A DNA stretch of 64,000 nucleotides, from assembly GCF_012027615.1 (NCBI RefSeq), contig NZ_SNUT01000002.1, positions 361,531 to 425,530 of the forward strand, in the 5' to 3' direction. The translations under genes and the position numbers were made by a program. Each line of letters opens with the position of its first letter. Position 1 is the stretch's first letter. Shown piece after piece: positions 1 through 8,582 of this stretch. Origin of the DNA: Thermococcus sp. 21S7. Its GTDB lineage: Archaea > Methanobacteriota_B > Thermococci > Thermococcales > Thermococcaceae. The notes beneath the pieces are model-generated. The model was not told the origin of the DNA. It was given only the letters and a program-made list of their open reading frames with translations, and did no database searches.

Positions 1-126
1 TACGAGGCGTTCCTTGAGTATCCCTACTGCGACTGCCCGTTCCGGCCGGAGAGGGTCGTCACGAGCGGGAAGCTTGAGGAGTTTCAGCGCGTGCTTGAGG
101 TGCTGGAGCGGGAAGGGGTGGTATGA
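1..126 (+). CDS. C-terminal end of an unidentified protein (partial)
   Basis: An open frame runs in from the left edge and stops at TGA 124-126, giving about 41 residues. The visible tail has a CDCPFRPERV stretch followed by a probable amphipathic helix ending EREGVV. The two closely spaced cysteines could bind a metal, but too little is present to name a family. It ends about 50 bp before the ferritin gene on the same strand. A separate promoter-like TTTTAAAG lies between them. Confidence 0.5.
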   Translation, partial: YEAFLEYPYCDCPFRPERVVTSGKLEEFQRVLEVLEREGVV

Positions 127-175
127 GGAAAGCTTTTAAAGTAACCGGGTGTAACTATATCTGGAGGTGGTTGAG

Positions 176-700
176 ATGCTGAGCGAAAAGATGCTCGAAG
201 CCCTCAACGAGCAGCTGAACAGGGAGCTTTACTCGGCCTACCTGTACTTCTCGATGGCAGCCTATTTTGAGGACATGAACCTTGAGGGCTTCGCCAACTG
301 GATGAAGGCCCAAGCCGAGGAGGAGCTTGGCCATGCCCTGAGGTTCTACAACTACATCTACGACAGGAACGGCAGGGTCGAGCTGAAGGAGGTCCAGAAG
401 CCTCCGAAGGAGTGGGAGTCACCGCTCGCTGCCTTTGAGGCCGCCTACGAGCACGAGCAGTTCATAAGCAAGTGCATAAACGAGCTTGCCGCACTGGCGG
501 AGGAGGAGAAGGACTACTCCACGAGGGCATTCCTTGAGTGGTTCATAAACGAGCAGGTCGAGGAGGAGGCGAACGTCAAAAAGATAGTCGATAAGCTCAA
601 GTTCGCGAAGGACAGCCCGCAGGTTCTCTTCATGCTCGATCAGGAGCTCGGCCAGAGGGCGCCGAAGCTTCCGGGGCTTCTCCTTCAGGCGGGAGGCTGA
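176..700 (+). CDS. Ferritin
   Basis: This is a 174-residue four-helix ferritin, the cytoplasmic cage that oxidises and stores Fe(II). The N-terminus ([19 protein letters not shown]) and the following [14 protein letters not shown] helix carry the Glu/His ferroxidase ligands of the non-haem ferritin family, and [12 protein letters not shown] is the typical fourth helix. I chose ATG 176 over GTG 167 because the ribosome binding site GGAGGTGG (163-170) overlaps the GTG and is well spaced from the ATG. It sits just upstream of the Suf operon and near FTR1, which fits iron storage within an iron-handling block. Confidence 0.95.
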   Translation: MLSEKMLEALNEQLNRELYSAYLYFSMAAYFEDMNLEGFANWMKAQAEEELGHALRFYNYIYDRNGRVELKEVQKPPKEWESPLAAFEAAYEHEQFISKCINELAALAEEEKDYSTRAFLEWFINEQVEEEANVKKIVDKLKFAKDSPQVLFMLDQELGQRAPKLPGLLLQAGG

Positions 701-778
701 TTTTCTTCCTCTCTCGTTCTACTTTTGCCCCTTTGATTACCCATATTTGTGGAGAAAGGTTTTAAAAGTGTGCTTTTC

Positions 779-794
779 TACCCAAACACGGGTA
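779..794. promoter_or_regulatory. Palindrome at the suf operon promoter
   Basis: TACCC and GGGTA arms (779-783 and 790-794) are separated by 6 nt. They lie 10-25 bp downstream of a TATA-like TTTTAAAAG (about 760-768), so they overlap the expected transcription start of sufCBD. The position suits a repressor site; no regulator is identified. Confidence 0.35.
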
Positions 795-813
795 AAGAGA
801 AACGGTGATGCTC

Positions 814-1557
814 ATGCTGAAAGTGGAAAATCTCCATGTTAAGGTTGCGGGTAGGGAAATTCTGAAGGGGGCGGATTTTGAACTTAAAGGGGGCGAGCTT
901 CACGTCGTCATGGGACCAAACGGAAGCGGAAAATCCACGCTGGCTTTAACAATAGCCGGACACCCGAGGTACAGCGTTACCGAGGGAAGGATACTCTTCG
1001 ACGGCGAAGACATCACGGGGGCAAAGCCCGAAGAGAGGGCCAGGAAGGGCATCTTCCTCAGCTTCCAGCATCCGGTTGAGGTCGAGGGCGTCAAGGTTAT
1101 CAACTTCCTCCAGAGGACGCTGAAGAACCTGCGGGGGATAGACGAGGTTGAAGCCTACGACAGGATTTTCCAGGCGGTGGAGGAGCTGGGCCTCGACAGT
1201 TCAATGCTCTCCAGGGAGCTCAACGTCGGCTTCTCCGGCGGCGAGAGGAAGAAGCTGGAGATGCTTCAGGCTTACCTCGTGAAGCCCAAGCTACTCATTC
1301 TGGACGAACCGGACAGCGGTGTGGACGTTGATTCCCTCAAGGTCATCGCAGGAGTTATAGCCAAGCTACACAGCGAGGGGACGGCGATACTTCTCATCAC
1401 CCACTACGGAAGAATACTGGAGTACCTGAACCCGCAGAGGGTGCACGTGCTGAAGGACGGAAAGCTGGCCGTTTCCGGCGGAATGGAGCTTGTAAAGCTC
1501 ATAGAGGAGAAGGGCTTCGCGGCGGTGGAGGACAATGGGGCAGCAGTCAAGGCTTGA
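814..1557 (+). CDS. sufC: Fe-S cluster assembly ATPase SufC
   Basis: SufC is the ABC-type ATPase of the SufBCD scaffold that builds Fe-S clusters. The 247-residue protein has Walker A GPNGSGKST (residues 34-42), the signature FSGGERKK (about 140-147), Walker B LLILDEPDSG (about 161-170) and the switch His in LLITHYG. I chose ATG 814, which follows GGTGAT at 804-809; GTG 805 and ATG 808 fall inside that site. The end overlaps sufB by 23 bp, indicating translational coupling. There is no sufS or sufE beside it, as is usual in archaea. Confidence 0.96.
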   Translation: MLKVENLHVKVAGREILKGADFELKGGELHVVMGPNGSGKSTLALTIAGHPRYSVTEGRILFDGEDITGAKPEERARKGIFLSFQHPVEVEGVKVINFLQRTLKNLRGIDEVEAYDRIFQAVEELGLDSSMLSRELNVGFSGGERKKLEMLQAYLVKPKLLILDEPDSGVDVDSLKVIAGVIAKLHSEGTAILLITHYGRILEYLNPQRVHVLKDGKLAVSGGMELVKLIEEKGFAAVEDNGAAVKA

Positions 1558-2962
1558 AGAGATACTCAAGGCGGGCTCCCTTGAGGAAATCCTCGGTACC
1601 GCCGTCCCGTACCCCAAGGAGATAGAGCTCAAGGGGGAACTCACAAGGGACATGGTCGAGGAGCTTTCAAGGATAAAGAACGAGCCGGATTGGATGCTCA
1701 GGCACCGCCTTAAGGCCCTTGAGCTGTTCCGGAAACTGCCGATGCCCAAGTGGGTGGTGGGAATAGAGGAGCTAGACCTTGAGAGCCTCACCCTGTATTC
1801 CAAGCCTGAGATAGGCAATGAAGTTAAAGACTGGGACGACCTGCCCGAGAACATCAGGAGAACCTTCGAGCGCCTGAACATCCCGGAGATAGAGAAGAAG
1901 TTTCTCTCTGGCCTGACGGCAGTCTTCGACAGCGAGAGCGTCTACTCCAACCTCAAGGCCGAGTTCGAGAAGATGGGAATCATAATGCTTCCCATGGAGG
2001 AGGCGGTTCAGAAGTACCCCGACCTTGTGAAGAAGTACTTCGGCAGGGTCTTTCCGGCGGGAGAGCACAAGTTTTCCGCCTTACACCACGCCCTCTGGAG
2101 CGGTGGGGTCTTCGTTTACGTGCCGAAGGGCGTCAGAATCCCCTTCCCGGTCGAGGCGTTCTTCGTCATAGGCTCGGCCCTGGAGGGACAGTTCGAGCAC
2201 ACGCTTCTTGTCGCCGACGAGGGAAGCTACATCCACTTCATAGAGGGCTGCAGCGCGCCGATGTACAAGGGCTTTTCCTTCCACGACGGTATGGTCGAGA
2301 TATACGCCCACAAAAACGCCACCGTTAAGTTCACCACCATACAGAACTGGAGCAGGAACGTCATCAACTTCAACAACAAGCGCGCCATCATAGAGGAGAA
2401 CGCCTACGTCGAGTGGATAGAGGGCAGCATCGGCAGTCAGATAACCTACACCTACCCGTCGAGCGTCCTGAAGGGTGAGGGAGCGAGGACGGCACAGTAC
2501 GTAGTCTCGCTGAGCAACGGCCCCTTCATGAAGGACACCGGGGCAAAAACCTGGCATCTGGCCCCAAACACCAGCTCGAAGATAGTCTCCAAGAGCATAA
2601 GCGCCAACGGTGGAATAAACATCTACCGCGGGCTGGTGAGGATTCTTAAAGGTGCGAGGAACTCTACAGCCACCGTTTCCTGTGACTCGCTCATCCTCGA
2701 CGAGGAGAGCAAGGCCTACACATACCCGCACAACCAGAGCGACGAGCCGAGCGCGAGCATAATCCACGAGGCGACGACCGGAAAGCTCGGCGAGGACAAG
2801 CTCTTCTACATGAACCAGAGGGGCATAAGCGAGGAGGAGGCGAAGAGCCTCATAGTCCTTGGATTCATCAGCGAAATCCTCGAAGGCCTGCCATTCGAGT
2901 ACGTGGAGGTTCTCAAGAAGGTCATAGAGCTTGAGTTCAGCGAGGTTGGGGGTGTTGGCTGA
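1535..2962 (+). CDS. sufB: Fe-S cluster assembly protein SufB
   Basis: This 475-residue beta-helix scaffold protein partners SufC and SufD in Fe-S assembly. Recognisable SufB segments include the HKFSALHHALWSGGVFVYVP region, EGCSAPMYKG and GARNSTATVSCDSLILD near the C-terminus, the last carrying the conserved Cys of the SufB core. The start ATG 1535 is preceded by GGAGG (1525-1529) and lies inside the sufC 3' end in another frame. The stop overlaps the sufD start (TGATG), so the three genes form one operon. Confidence 0.96.
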   Translation: MGQQSRLEEILKAGSLEEILGTAVPYPKEIELKGELTRDMVEELSRIKNEPDWMLRHRLKALELFRKLPMPKWVVGIEELDLESLTLYSKPEIGNEVKDWDDLPENIRRTFERLNIPEIEKKFLSGLTAVFDSESVYSNLKAEFEKMGIIMLPMEEAVQKYPDLVKKYFGRVFPAGEHKFSALHHALWSGGVFVYVPKGVRIPFPVEAFFVIGSALEGQFEHTLLVADEGSYIHFIEGCSAPMYKGFSFHDGMVEIYAHKNATVKFTTIQNWSRNVINFNNKRAIIEENAYVEWIEGSIGSQITYTYPSSVLKGEGARTAQYVVSLSNGPFMKDTGAKTWHLAPNTSSKIVSKSISANGGINIYRGLVRILKGARNSTATVSCDSLILDEESKAYTYPHNQSDEPSASIIHEATTGKLGEDKLFYMNQRGISEEEAKSLIVLGFISEILEGLPFEYVEVLKKVIELEFSEVGGVG

Positions 2963-4071
2963 TGGTGCTACCTTCAATCACCCGCGAGGCCCTTGAGAGG
3001 CTCACCTACCAGAAATACGGCGACAGCCCAACGATTAAGAGCTACACCAAGTGGAAGCTCTTCGAGGAAAACTCCCCGCTCAGGCTTCCAACCGAGGCGG
3101 AAGCCAAGGACGTTCCGATAAAGGGGCACGTCGTTTTATCGGGAAGCGGGGCGGACTTCAACCTTCCTGCCAACGTCCAGCTGAGCGAAGGGACCCTGGG
3201 TCTCTCCCAGCCGGAGGAATCGAGAATCCTGGGCTTCCACTTCTACGCCCTCAGGAAAGCGTACAGGCTGAGGATTACCGGGGATCTGGCGGAGCCCCTC
3301 GTTATAGTCTCCCACCTCTCCGCCAAGGCCTTTATCAGCCACCACATCAGCATCGAGGCCGAGAACGTTAAGGCCCCGATAATAATCTACGACATGGCCG
3401 AGGAAGGGACTAAGTCCCTCGTGGTCGAGCTTAAAGCCAAGAACTCCGAGCTTGAGGTTCTGACCGTTGGGAGGCACTCCTCGCTGTCCCACTACCTCCT
3501 CAGGGCGAGCCTCGGGGAAGGCACCAGGGTCAGGGCCTTCACGGTCATAAGCGCCGGGGAGATGAGCCACCACCGTGAAGACTACTCCCTTGAAGGGGCA
3601 AAAAGCGAGCTGATACTCAGGGGCATGCCGATAGCCATCGGTAAATCCGTGGACTACCTCACCAACGTCCTCCAGTACGGAGAAAAAACGGTGAGCGAGA
3701 CGAGGGTTCACGGGTTCTCCTACGAGAACGGCTGGACGGTTCACAGGGGGGTTGCCAAGGTCTTTGAGAGCGCCAGGAACTCATCGAGCGGCGTCGCCTC
3801 CCAGATAACCATAATGGACGAGGGTTCACTCGGCGTCAGCGTGCCGATGCTTGAGGTCGATACGGGAGAAATCGAGTCGGCCTTCCACTCCTCGGCGGTG
3901 AGGCAGTTCGACGAGGATGCCCTCTTCTACCTCCGGTCGAGGGGCCTCGACAGTGACGAGGCGATGAGCCTCTTCGTCCACGGCATTGGGGAAGCTCTCA
4001 GCAGTCACCTCGAAAGGCTCCGCGGCAAGGCCAGGGGAAACGTCGGGGAGCTCATAGAGGGGCTACTCTGA
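2962..4071 (+). CDS. sufD: Fe-S cluster assembly protein SufD
   Basis: This 369-residue SufB/SufD-family protein is the third gene of the suf operon. Its C-terminal core (GVAKVFESARNSSSGVASQ, then DALFYLRSRGLDSDEAMSLF) aligns by eye with the same region of SufB but lacks the SufB CDSLI cysteine, as expected for SufD. The ATG shares a base with the sufB stop codon. SufD forms the SufBC2D complex and is linked to iron acquisition during cluster assembly. Confidence 0.93.
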   Translation: MVLPSITREALERLTYQKYGDSPTIKSYTKWKLFEENSPLRLPTEAEAKDVPIKGHVVLSGSGADFNLPANVQLSEGTLGLSQPEESRILGFHFYALRKAYRLRITGDLAEPLVIVSHLSAKAFISHHISIEAENVKAPIIIYDMAEEGTKSLVVELKAKNSELEVLTVGRHSSLSHYLLRASLGEGTRVRAFTVISAGEMSHHREDYSLEGAKSELILRGMPIAIGKSVDYLTNVLQYGEKTVSETRVHGFSYENGWTVHRGVAKVFESARNSSSGVASQITIMDEGSLGVSVPMLEVDTGEIESAFHSSAVRQFDEDALFYLRSRGLDSDEAMSLFVHGIGEALSSHLERLRGKARGNVGELIEGLL

Positions 4072-4174
4072 CCATTTAACGCTTTCATTTTTCATCCCAG
4101 GATTGTTTAACACTGCCGTTTTCTATTCGGGATAAAGAACTGAGATGGACTGCAGCGAACATGAGCTACAATCA

Positions 4175-5272
4175 TCACTCGTCTGTGGGAATCGGTATGG
4201 AGCTTCCCATCTCCAGCTCTGCCTTAAAGAGGTGCCTTGTTCTGTTGGCAATCCATACAAGGCTCAGCATTATGGGTACCTCTTCGAGGACTCCAACAAC
4301 GGTGGCCAGCGCTGCACCGCTCTCAAGACCGAAGAGGGCTATCGCAACGGCCACCGCCAGCTCGAAAAAGTTGCTTGCCCCTATAAACGATGCCGGAGCG
4401 GCCACTTTGTGGGGGAGTTTCCAGAACCATGACCACCCGTAGGCAATGGCGAAGATGAGGTAGGTCTGGATCGTCAGCGGGACTGCTATAAGGGCTATGT
4501 GGATGGGGTTCTCAAGGATTATACTGCCCTGGAAGGAGAATAAAAGTATCAGCGTCAGCAGGAGGCCCAGTATTGAGACGGTACCGAGCTTGGGAAGGAA
4601 ATTACTCTCAAACCACTCAGGACCTTTTGTTCTAAGAATGTGCTTTCTTGATATGTAACCTGCGGTAAGGGGCACGACCACAAAGAGCACCACCGAGAGG
4701 ATGAGCGTATCGTAGGGTACGGGGACCCTGTTCAGGCCCATGAGAAAGCCCACTATTGGAGCGAACGCAAAGAGAATTATAATGTCGTTCGTTGCCACCT
4801 GTACGAGCGTGTAAAGAGGGTCTCCGTCCGCGAGGTAGCTCCACACAAAGACCATTGCTGTGCATGGGGCTGCCCCGAGAAGGATTGCCCCGGCAATGTA
4901 TTCCTTCGCCAGGGCAGGCTCGATAAGACCGAATTTCGATGAGAACAGCATTCCGATAAAGAACGAGCTTATAAGGAACATACTGAATGGCTTTATCAAC
5001 CAGTTGGTCGTCCAGGTAACGATGAGTCCTTTAAGCATCTGTCCCTTATGCACCTTTCTTACCGCCGAGAAGTCCACCTTGACCATCATTGGATATATCA
5101 TAGCCCATATCAGAATGGCTATCGGTATGTTGACGTTGGCGATTGTGAACTTTGAAAGGGTCTCTGGAAGGCTGGGGAGGAACTTTCCAATGGCTATGCC
5201 AAGCAATATGCACAAAATGACCCACAGGGAAAGGTATTTTTCGAAGAATTTCAGCCCCTGTTTACTTCCCAT
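4175..5272 (-). CDS. acr3: Arsenite efflux transporter, ACR3 family
   Basis: This is an integral membrane protein of about 365 residues with roughly ten hydrophobic segments. The motif GAAPCTAMVFVWSYL carries the conserved ACR3 cysteine, and VNIPIAILIWAMIYPMMVKVDF is a diagnostic early segment. The family exports arsenite (sometimes antimonite) using the proton gradient. I chose ATG 5272, which follows GGGAG, over ATG 5305, because a TATA-like CTTTTATATG coincides with the latter. No arsC or linked ArsR is next to it; the nearest ArsR gene is 4.5 kb away. Confidence 0.93.
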   Translation of the reverse strand: MGSKQGLKFFEKYLSLWVILCILLGIAIGKFLPSLPETLSKFTIANVNIPIAILIWAMIYPMMVKVDFSAVRKVHKGQMLKGLIVTWTTNWLIKPFSMFLISSFFIGMLFSSKFGLIEPALAKEYIAGAILLGAAPCTAMVFVWSYLADGDPLYTLVQVATNDIIILFAFAPIVGFLMGLNRVPVPYDTLILSVVLFVVVPLTAGYISRKHILRTKGPEWFESNFLPKLGTVSILGLLLTLILLFSFQGSIILENPIHIALIAVPLTIQTYLIFAIAYGWSWFWKLPHKVAAPASFIGASNFFELAVAVAIALFGLESGAALATVVGVLEEVPIMLSLVWIANRTRHLFKAELEMGSSIPIPTDE

Positions 5273-5479
5273 TGCTCTCCCCGTGTGGTATGAAGAATTA
5301 TTCATATAAAAGGGTTTCCCAAAACTCTATGCGGGAATCCTCCCTTGCCGTTCCGAGAATTATCTTGATCTTCATCCTATCACCATAATTGGTTTGCTTT
5401 TAAGATATCTAAATTTGTTCTTCAGAATTGAATATCTTCGATTTTTGAACTTCTCATTTTGTTAAAGCAACCTTTTTAA

Positions 5480-5495
5480 ATTAGGGATGCCTAAT
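5480..5495. promoter_or_regulatory. DtxR/IdeR-like palindrome before the peroxiredoxin gene
   Basis: ATTAGG (5480-5485) and CCTAAT (5490-5495) form a perfect 6-bp inverted repeat around GATG. It lies directly downstream of a TATA box (CCTTTTTAAATT, 5471-5482), at the expected transcription start. TTAGG...CCTAA half-sites resemble those bound by DtxR/IdeR-family metal regulators. A related 14-bp site precedes the FTR1 gene (6318-6331). Confidence 0.5.
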
Positions 5496-5514
5496 AGAAG
5501 ACGGTGATGCAGAA

Positions 5515-6084
5515 ATGGTGAAGGTTGGAGAAATCGTTCCGGACTTTGAGGCCGATGCGTACCTTCCGGAGAAGGACGACATCGGAAAGGTCAAGCTTTC
5601 GGACTACAGGGGCAAGTGGGTTGTTCTTGCCTTTTACCCGGCTGATTTCACCTTCGTCTGCCCGACGGAGCTTGAAGAGCTGGCCGACTATTACGAGGAG
5701 TTCAAGAAAGAAGGGGCTGAAATCCTCAGCGTTTCCACCGATACCGCCTACGTCCACAAGGCCTGGCACGACACTTCTCCCGCGATCAAGAAGATAAAGT
5801 ACCCGATGCTCGCCGACCCTGCTGGAAAGATATGCCGCCTTTTTGGCACCTACATCGAGGACGAGGGCGTTTCATGGAGGGCGACCTTCATAATAGACCC
5901 TGACGGAAAGGTCGTCCACATGGAGATGCACGACCTCAGCATAGGAAGGAGCGCGAAGGAGATCCTCAGGAGGCTCAAGGCTTCCAAGTACGTCCGCGAG
6001 CACCCCGGTCAGGTCTGCCCGGCCAGCTGGGAGCCAGGTAAGGAGGCCCTTGAGGTCAGCCTCGACCTGGTAGGAAAGATATGA
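5515..6084 (+). CDS. Peroxiredoxin, 2-Cys AhpC/Prx1 type
   Basis: This 189-residue thiol peroxidase reduces H2O2 and organic peroxides in the cytoplasm. The peroxidatic Cys is C49 in DFTFVCPTE, and C168 in GQVCPASW is at the position of the resolving Cys of typical 2-Cys peroxiredoxins. An extra Cys lies in GKICRLFG. ATG 5515 follows GGTGAT at 5503-5508. It lies between an arsenite exporter and an iron permease, and its promoter carries a metal-regulator-like palindrome, which suggests control by iron or peroxide. Confidence 0.93.
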   Translation: MVKVGEIVPDFEADAYLPEKDDIGKVKLSDYRGKWVVLAFYPADFTFVCPTELEELADYYEEFKKEGAEILSVSTDTAYVHKAWHDTSPAIKKIKYPMLADPAGKICRLFGTYIEDEGVSWRATFIIDPDGKVVHMEMHDLSIGRSAKEILRRLKASKYVREHPGQVCPASWEPGKEALEVSLDLVGKI

Positions 6085-6317
6085 TGGGTCTTTCCATTCT
6101 GTAAATTTTTCTCCCCTATTTTTGCCAAGATGGAGTCAAGCTTTCGCCCCTTTTCACAGATTTGGGAAATTCGGCAGGTTTTCATATCGGGAGATGCTCC
6201 CTTCGAACCCTGTTGGTTTGACACGTGGCATATTCCATTGGGGATATAGCATGCCTCCGTCCCTTTTACGAAACTTCGATTTGGCAAAAATAAAACCCAT
6301 AAGCTGCCTGAGGAATT

Positions 6318-6331
6318 TTAGACTGACCTAA
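6318..6331. promoter_or_regulatory. DtxR-like site before FTR1
   Basis: TTAG and CCTAA flank five bases (TTAGACTGACCTAA), with the same length and outer bases as the element before the peroxiredoxin gene. It lies between a TATA-like AAAAATAAAA (about 6286-6295) and the ribosome binding site GGAGGTGA (6339-6346). This position would block transcription of the iron permease when a metal-loaded repressor is bound. Confidence 0.45.
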
Positions 6332-6349
6332 AAAATTGGAGGTGAACCC

Positions 6350-7207
6350 ATGAGCGTTGGTGCTTTCCTCATAACCTTCAGGGAGGCCCTTGAGGCGGCC
6401 ATAATAGTGGCGATAATAATAGCATACCTGAGAAGAACCAACCGGGCGAACCAGATAAAGGACGTCTGGATAGGCACCGCCCTGTCGGTTGGCGTCAGCG
6501 TCCTCCTTGGAATCGGCATACTGAAGTTCTACGGGGGCTTGGCCGAGAAGGAGCTCTTCGAGGGAATAGCCTCGTATCTGGCCGTGATAGTCCTGACGAC
6601 CATGATATACTGGATGGCAACCAAGGGAAGGAACATCAGGGCGGAGATAGAGAGCAAGGTGAGCAGATCAATAGCCCCTCTAGCGTTAATAGGCTTCACC
6701 TTCATCGTGGCCTTCAGGGAGGGGCTTGAGACGGTTCTCTTCCTCACGCCCTTCATGACCCAGAACCTAACTGAAACGCTCCTAGGCCTCGTCGCTGGAT
6801 TGGCGGGAGCGCTCGTGCTGGCCTACCTGATATACGGGGTTGGAATGCGCATAGACCTGAGGAGGTTCTTTTACTACAGCTCCATCCTGCTGGTGTTTGT
6901 GGCGGCCGGCCTTGCGGGCTACGGCACGCACGAGCTGATAGAATGGGCTGAGGAGGAGGGCTATTCCCTCGGAGTGCTCGCGGTTACCGCCTACGACCTC
7001 GGGATTCCGAGCGAGAGCATCTGGCACCACAAGGGCGCCATAGGCTCGGTCTTTGCCGTCATCTTCGGATACTCCGTGAGCATGGAGTGGGGCAGGGTAT
7101 TGGTGCAGTTTGGATACCTCATAACGGCCCTCTACCTCGTGCTCAGGGCATACGGTAAGGAACCGGTGCTGAACCGCGAGAAAAAGGCCGCGGAGAGCCT
7201 CTCTTAA
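6350..7207 (+). CDS. FTR1-family iron permease
   Basis: This 285-residue membrane protein has about seven transmembrane segments. Two REXXE-type motifs are visible, FREALEA at residues 10-16 and FREGLET around residue 123. These motifs bind Fe(III) in FTR1/EfeU permeases. ATG 6350 follows GGAGGTGA. No EfeO, EfeB or multicopper oxidase is linked, so the electron partner is unknown. Ferritin and Suf upstream make an iron uptake, storage and use block. Confidence 0.92.
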   Translation: MSVGAFLITFREALEAAIIVAIIIAYLRRTNRANQIKDVWIGTALSVGVSVLLGIGILKFYGGLAEKELFEGIASYLAVIVLTTMIYWMATKGRNIRAEIESKVSRSIAPLALIGFTFIVAFREGLETVLFLTPFMTQNLTETLLGLVAGLAGALVLAYLIYGVGMRIDLRRFFYYSSILLVFVAAGLAGYGTHELIEWAEEEGYSLGVLAVTAYDLGIPSESIWHHKGAIGSVFAVIFGYSVSMEWGRVLVQFGYLITALYLVLRAYGKEPVLNREKKAAESLS

Positions 7208-7270
7208 TTACCCATTTTTGACCCGCAATGAATAAAAAGGGTGAAACAAACCTCAATCGAGGTGAGAAAC

Positions 7271-7654
7271 GTGGAGGATGAGTTCTACTACGTCAGGCGC
7301 TTTGAGGAAGATCTGGACTTCGTATGGGAGCGCTTTAAGAAAAGGCTTGAGGAGGCGGGCTTTCTGCTCATCGGTGAGCGCATTCCGGTGGCTATAACCG
7401 AGACTGAGGAGGGAATAATAGCGGACTACCACCTTCTCTTCATCTGCCACAGCGAGCTCGTTGAGGAGCTGGTCAAGATAGACCCCAACATCGGGGCACT
7501 GCTTCCGTGCACCGGCTTCGGCTACCGCACGGAGGACGGAAACTACCTCGGTGTTACCCTGCCGAGCGTTGCCTGGAAGATCGCCGGCGAGAGGGTCGTC
7601 GAGCTGATGCGCCCAATGGAGGAACAGGTGAAGGAGATCATTGATTCGTTATAG
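7271..7654 (+). CDS. DUF302 domain protein
   Basis: A soluble protein of about 128 residues with the DUF302 layout: an N-terminal FEEDLDFVWERFKKRLEEAGF helix, a middle FICHSELVEELVKIDPNIGALLPC segment, and C-terminal VTLPSVAWKIAGERVVELM. In this family the middle segment usually contains a conserved N/H-P-x-A-like stretch. GTG 7271 follows GAGGTGA; GTG 7241 has no site of its own. Function is unknown, but DUF302 genes are often found near metal and redox genes, as here. Confidence 0.75.
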   Translation: MEDEFYYVRRFEEDLDFVWERFKKRLEEAGFLLIGERIPVAITETEEGIIADYHLLFICHSELVEELVKIDPNIGALLPCTGFGYRTEDGNYLGVTLPSVAWKIAGERVVELMRPMEEQVKEIIDSL

Positions 7655-7694
7655 TTTTCAATGATTGAACTTCAGTCCCCATCTTCTTTCCACA

Positions 7695-7715
7695 TTGCCA
7701 AGAATAAGCCCCATA
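7695..7715 (+). promoter_or_regulatory. Copper-gene promoter block, copy A
   Basis: The sequence reads TTGCCAAG then AATAAGCCCCATA and ends 24 bp before the ribosome binding site of the CopZ-like gene. Closely similar blocks precede the genes at 15439 and 15877, and looser ones precede 13283 and 16916. It occupies the place of the BRE/TATA box but lacks a normal TATA sequence. Confidence 0.5.
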
Positions 7716-7748
7716 AGCTTTTCTTCTAAGCCCCTATTGGTGATGCGA

Positions 7749-7955
7749 ATGACCGAAGTCGTGTTGAAGATACCGAACATGAGCTGCAAGCACTGCGTTA
7801 TGAGGATAACCAAGGCTATAGAGAGCGTTGGTGCGAAGGGTGAAGTCAGCCTTGAGGAAAAGAAGGCCGTCGTCCAGTTCGACCCTGGAAGGGTCCGCCT
7901 GGAGGAGATAATCAGGGCCATAGAAAGGTACGGCTACGAAGTGGAGGCGCCGTGA
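7749..7955 (+). CDS. copZ: Heavy-metal-associated (CopZ-like) copper chaperone
   Basis: This 68-residue single HMA domain carries the metal-binding loop MSCKHC (C13, C16) and the expected ferredoxin-like alternation of strands and helices. CopZ-type proteins carry Cu(I) in the cytoplasm and pass it to P1B ATPases. ATG 7749 follows GGTGAT (7739-7744). It shares a promoter block with the copper genes 8-9 kb downstream, which supports copper rather than mercury or zinc as the ligand. Confidence 0.85.
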   Translation: MTEVVLKIPNMSCKHCVMRITKAIESVGAKGEVSLEEKKAVVQFDPGRVRLEEIIRAIERYGYEVEAP

Positions 7956-8105
7956 GAATTATTAAAGACCGGCCTGGATGGGTATTCAAACGATTACCGC
8001 TTCTTTTATTCATCTCGTATTTGAGTGGTGGTGGAGTCCCTAAAAGGTTATACGGCCTTTTTTCCACACAGTAAATAGGCATGTGTTCATTAAGGAGGTC
8101 TCGCC

Positions 8106-8582
8106 ATGTCCCCTGTGCCGCCACCGATAATGAGAAGACCAGACCGCTGGAGAGAACTCACTCCGGAACTTGCCGAGAGGGCGGTAGAGACAGTGAAAAA
8201 CGCCCTTCCCTTCTTCACGGCTGGAACGCCGATCGTCCATCACACACCACACGGCATTCACGTTGATGTCCCCGTGATGTACCTGAGCTTTGCCGTGGAC
8301 AGGGTTCACTACAACCCTGAGACGAAAACCCCCGCTCCAAAGGGCCTGCCGCCGGAGTCCGAGGCGGTCGAAGTCAACCTGGAGGAGGTTAGGGAGCGGG
8401 TTCAGGCACTCCTGGGAGAACTCAGCGTTCTCAGCGGGGCCGAGTTCCATGCAGAGGATTTCTGGGTCGTACCGGTGGCGTGGAAAAGCTTTATAATCCT
8501 GCACGTCCGCGTCTCGGCTGATGGCAAGGAGATCGTTCCGGATTACGGCCTTACAGAGGAGGTTAGGAGACACGGTAGCTGA
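8106..8582 (+). CDS. Conserved-looking hypothetical protein
   Basis: A soluble protein of 158 residues with a strong site AAGGAGGTC before ATG 8106. It starts with a Pro-rich stretch, has a His-rich segment IVHHTPHGIHVDVPVMYL (about residues 38-55), an acidic helical region, and a C-terminal strand region WVVPVAWKSFIILHVRVS. I do not recognise a family. It overlaps the transporter downstream by 62 bp, so the two are probably co-expressed. The histidines could bind metal, which is a guess from context. Confidence 0.6.
   Translation: MSPVPPPIMRRPDRWRELTPELAERAVETVKNALPFFTAGTPIVHHTPHGIHVDVPVMYLSFAVDRVHYNPETKTPAPKGLPPESEAVEVNLEEVRERVQALLGELSVLSGAEFHAEDFWVVPVAWKSFIILHVRVSADGKEIVPDYGLTEEVRRHGS

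Noticed and set aside
6281..6305. FTR1 promoter as a sixth copper block
   Set aside because: It shares only CCCATAAGCT with copies A and D, lacks GCCAA, and has a better TATA-like AAAAATAAAA and its own DtxR-like site.
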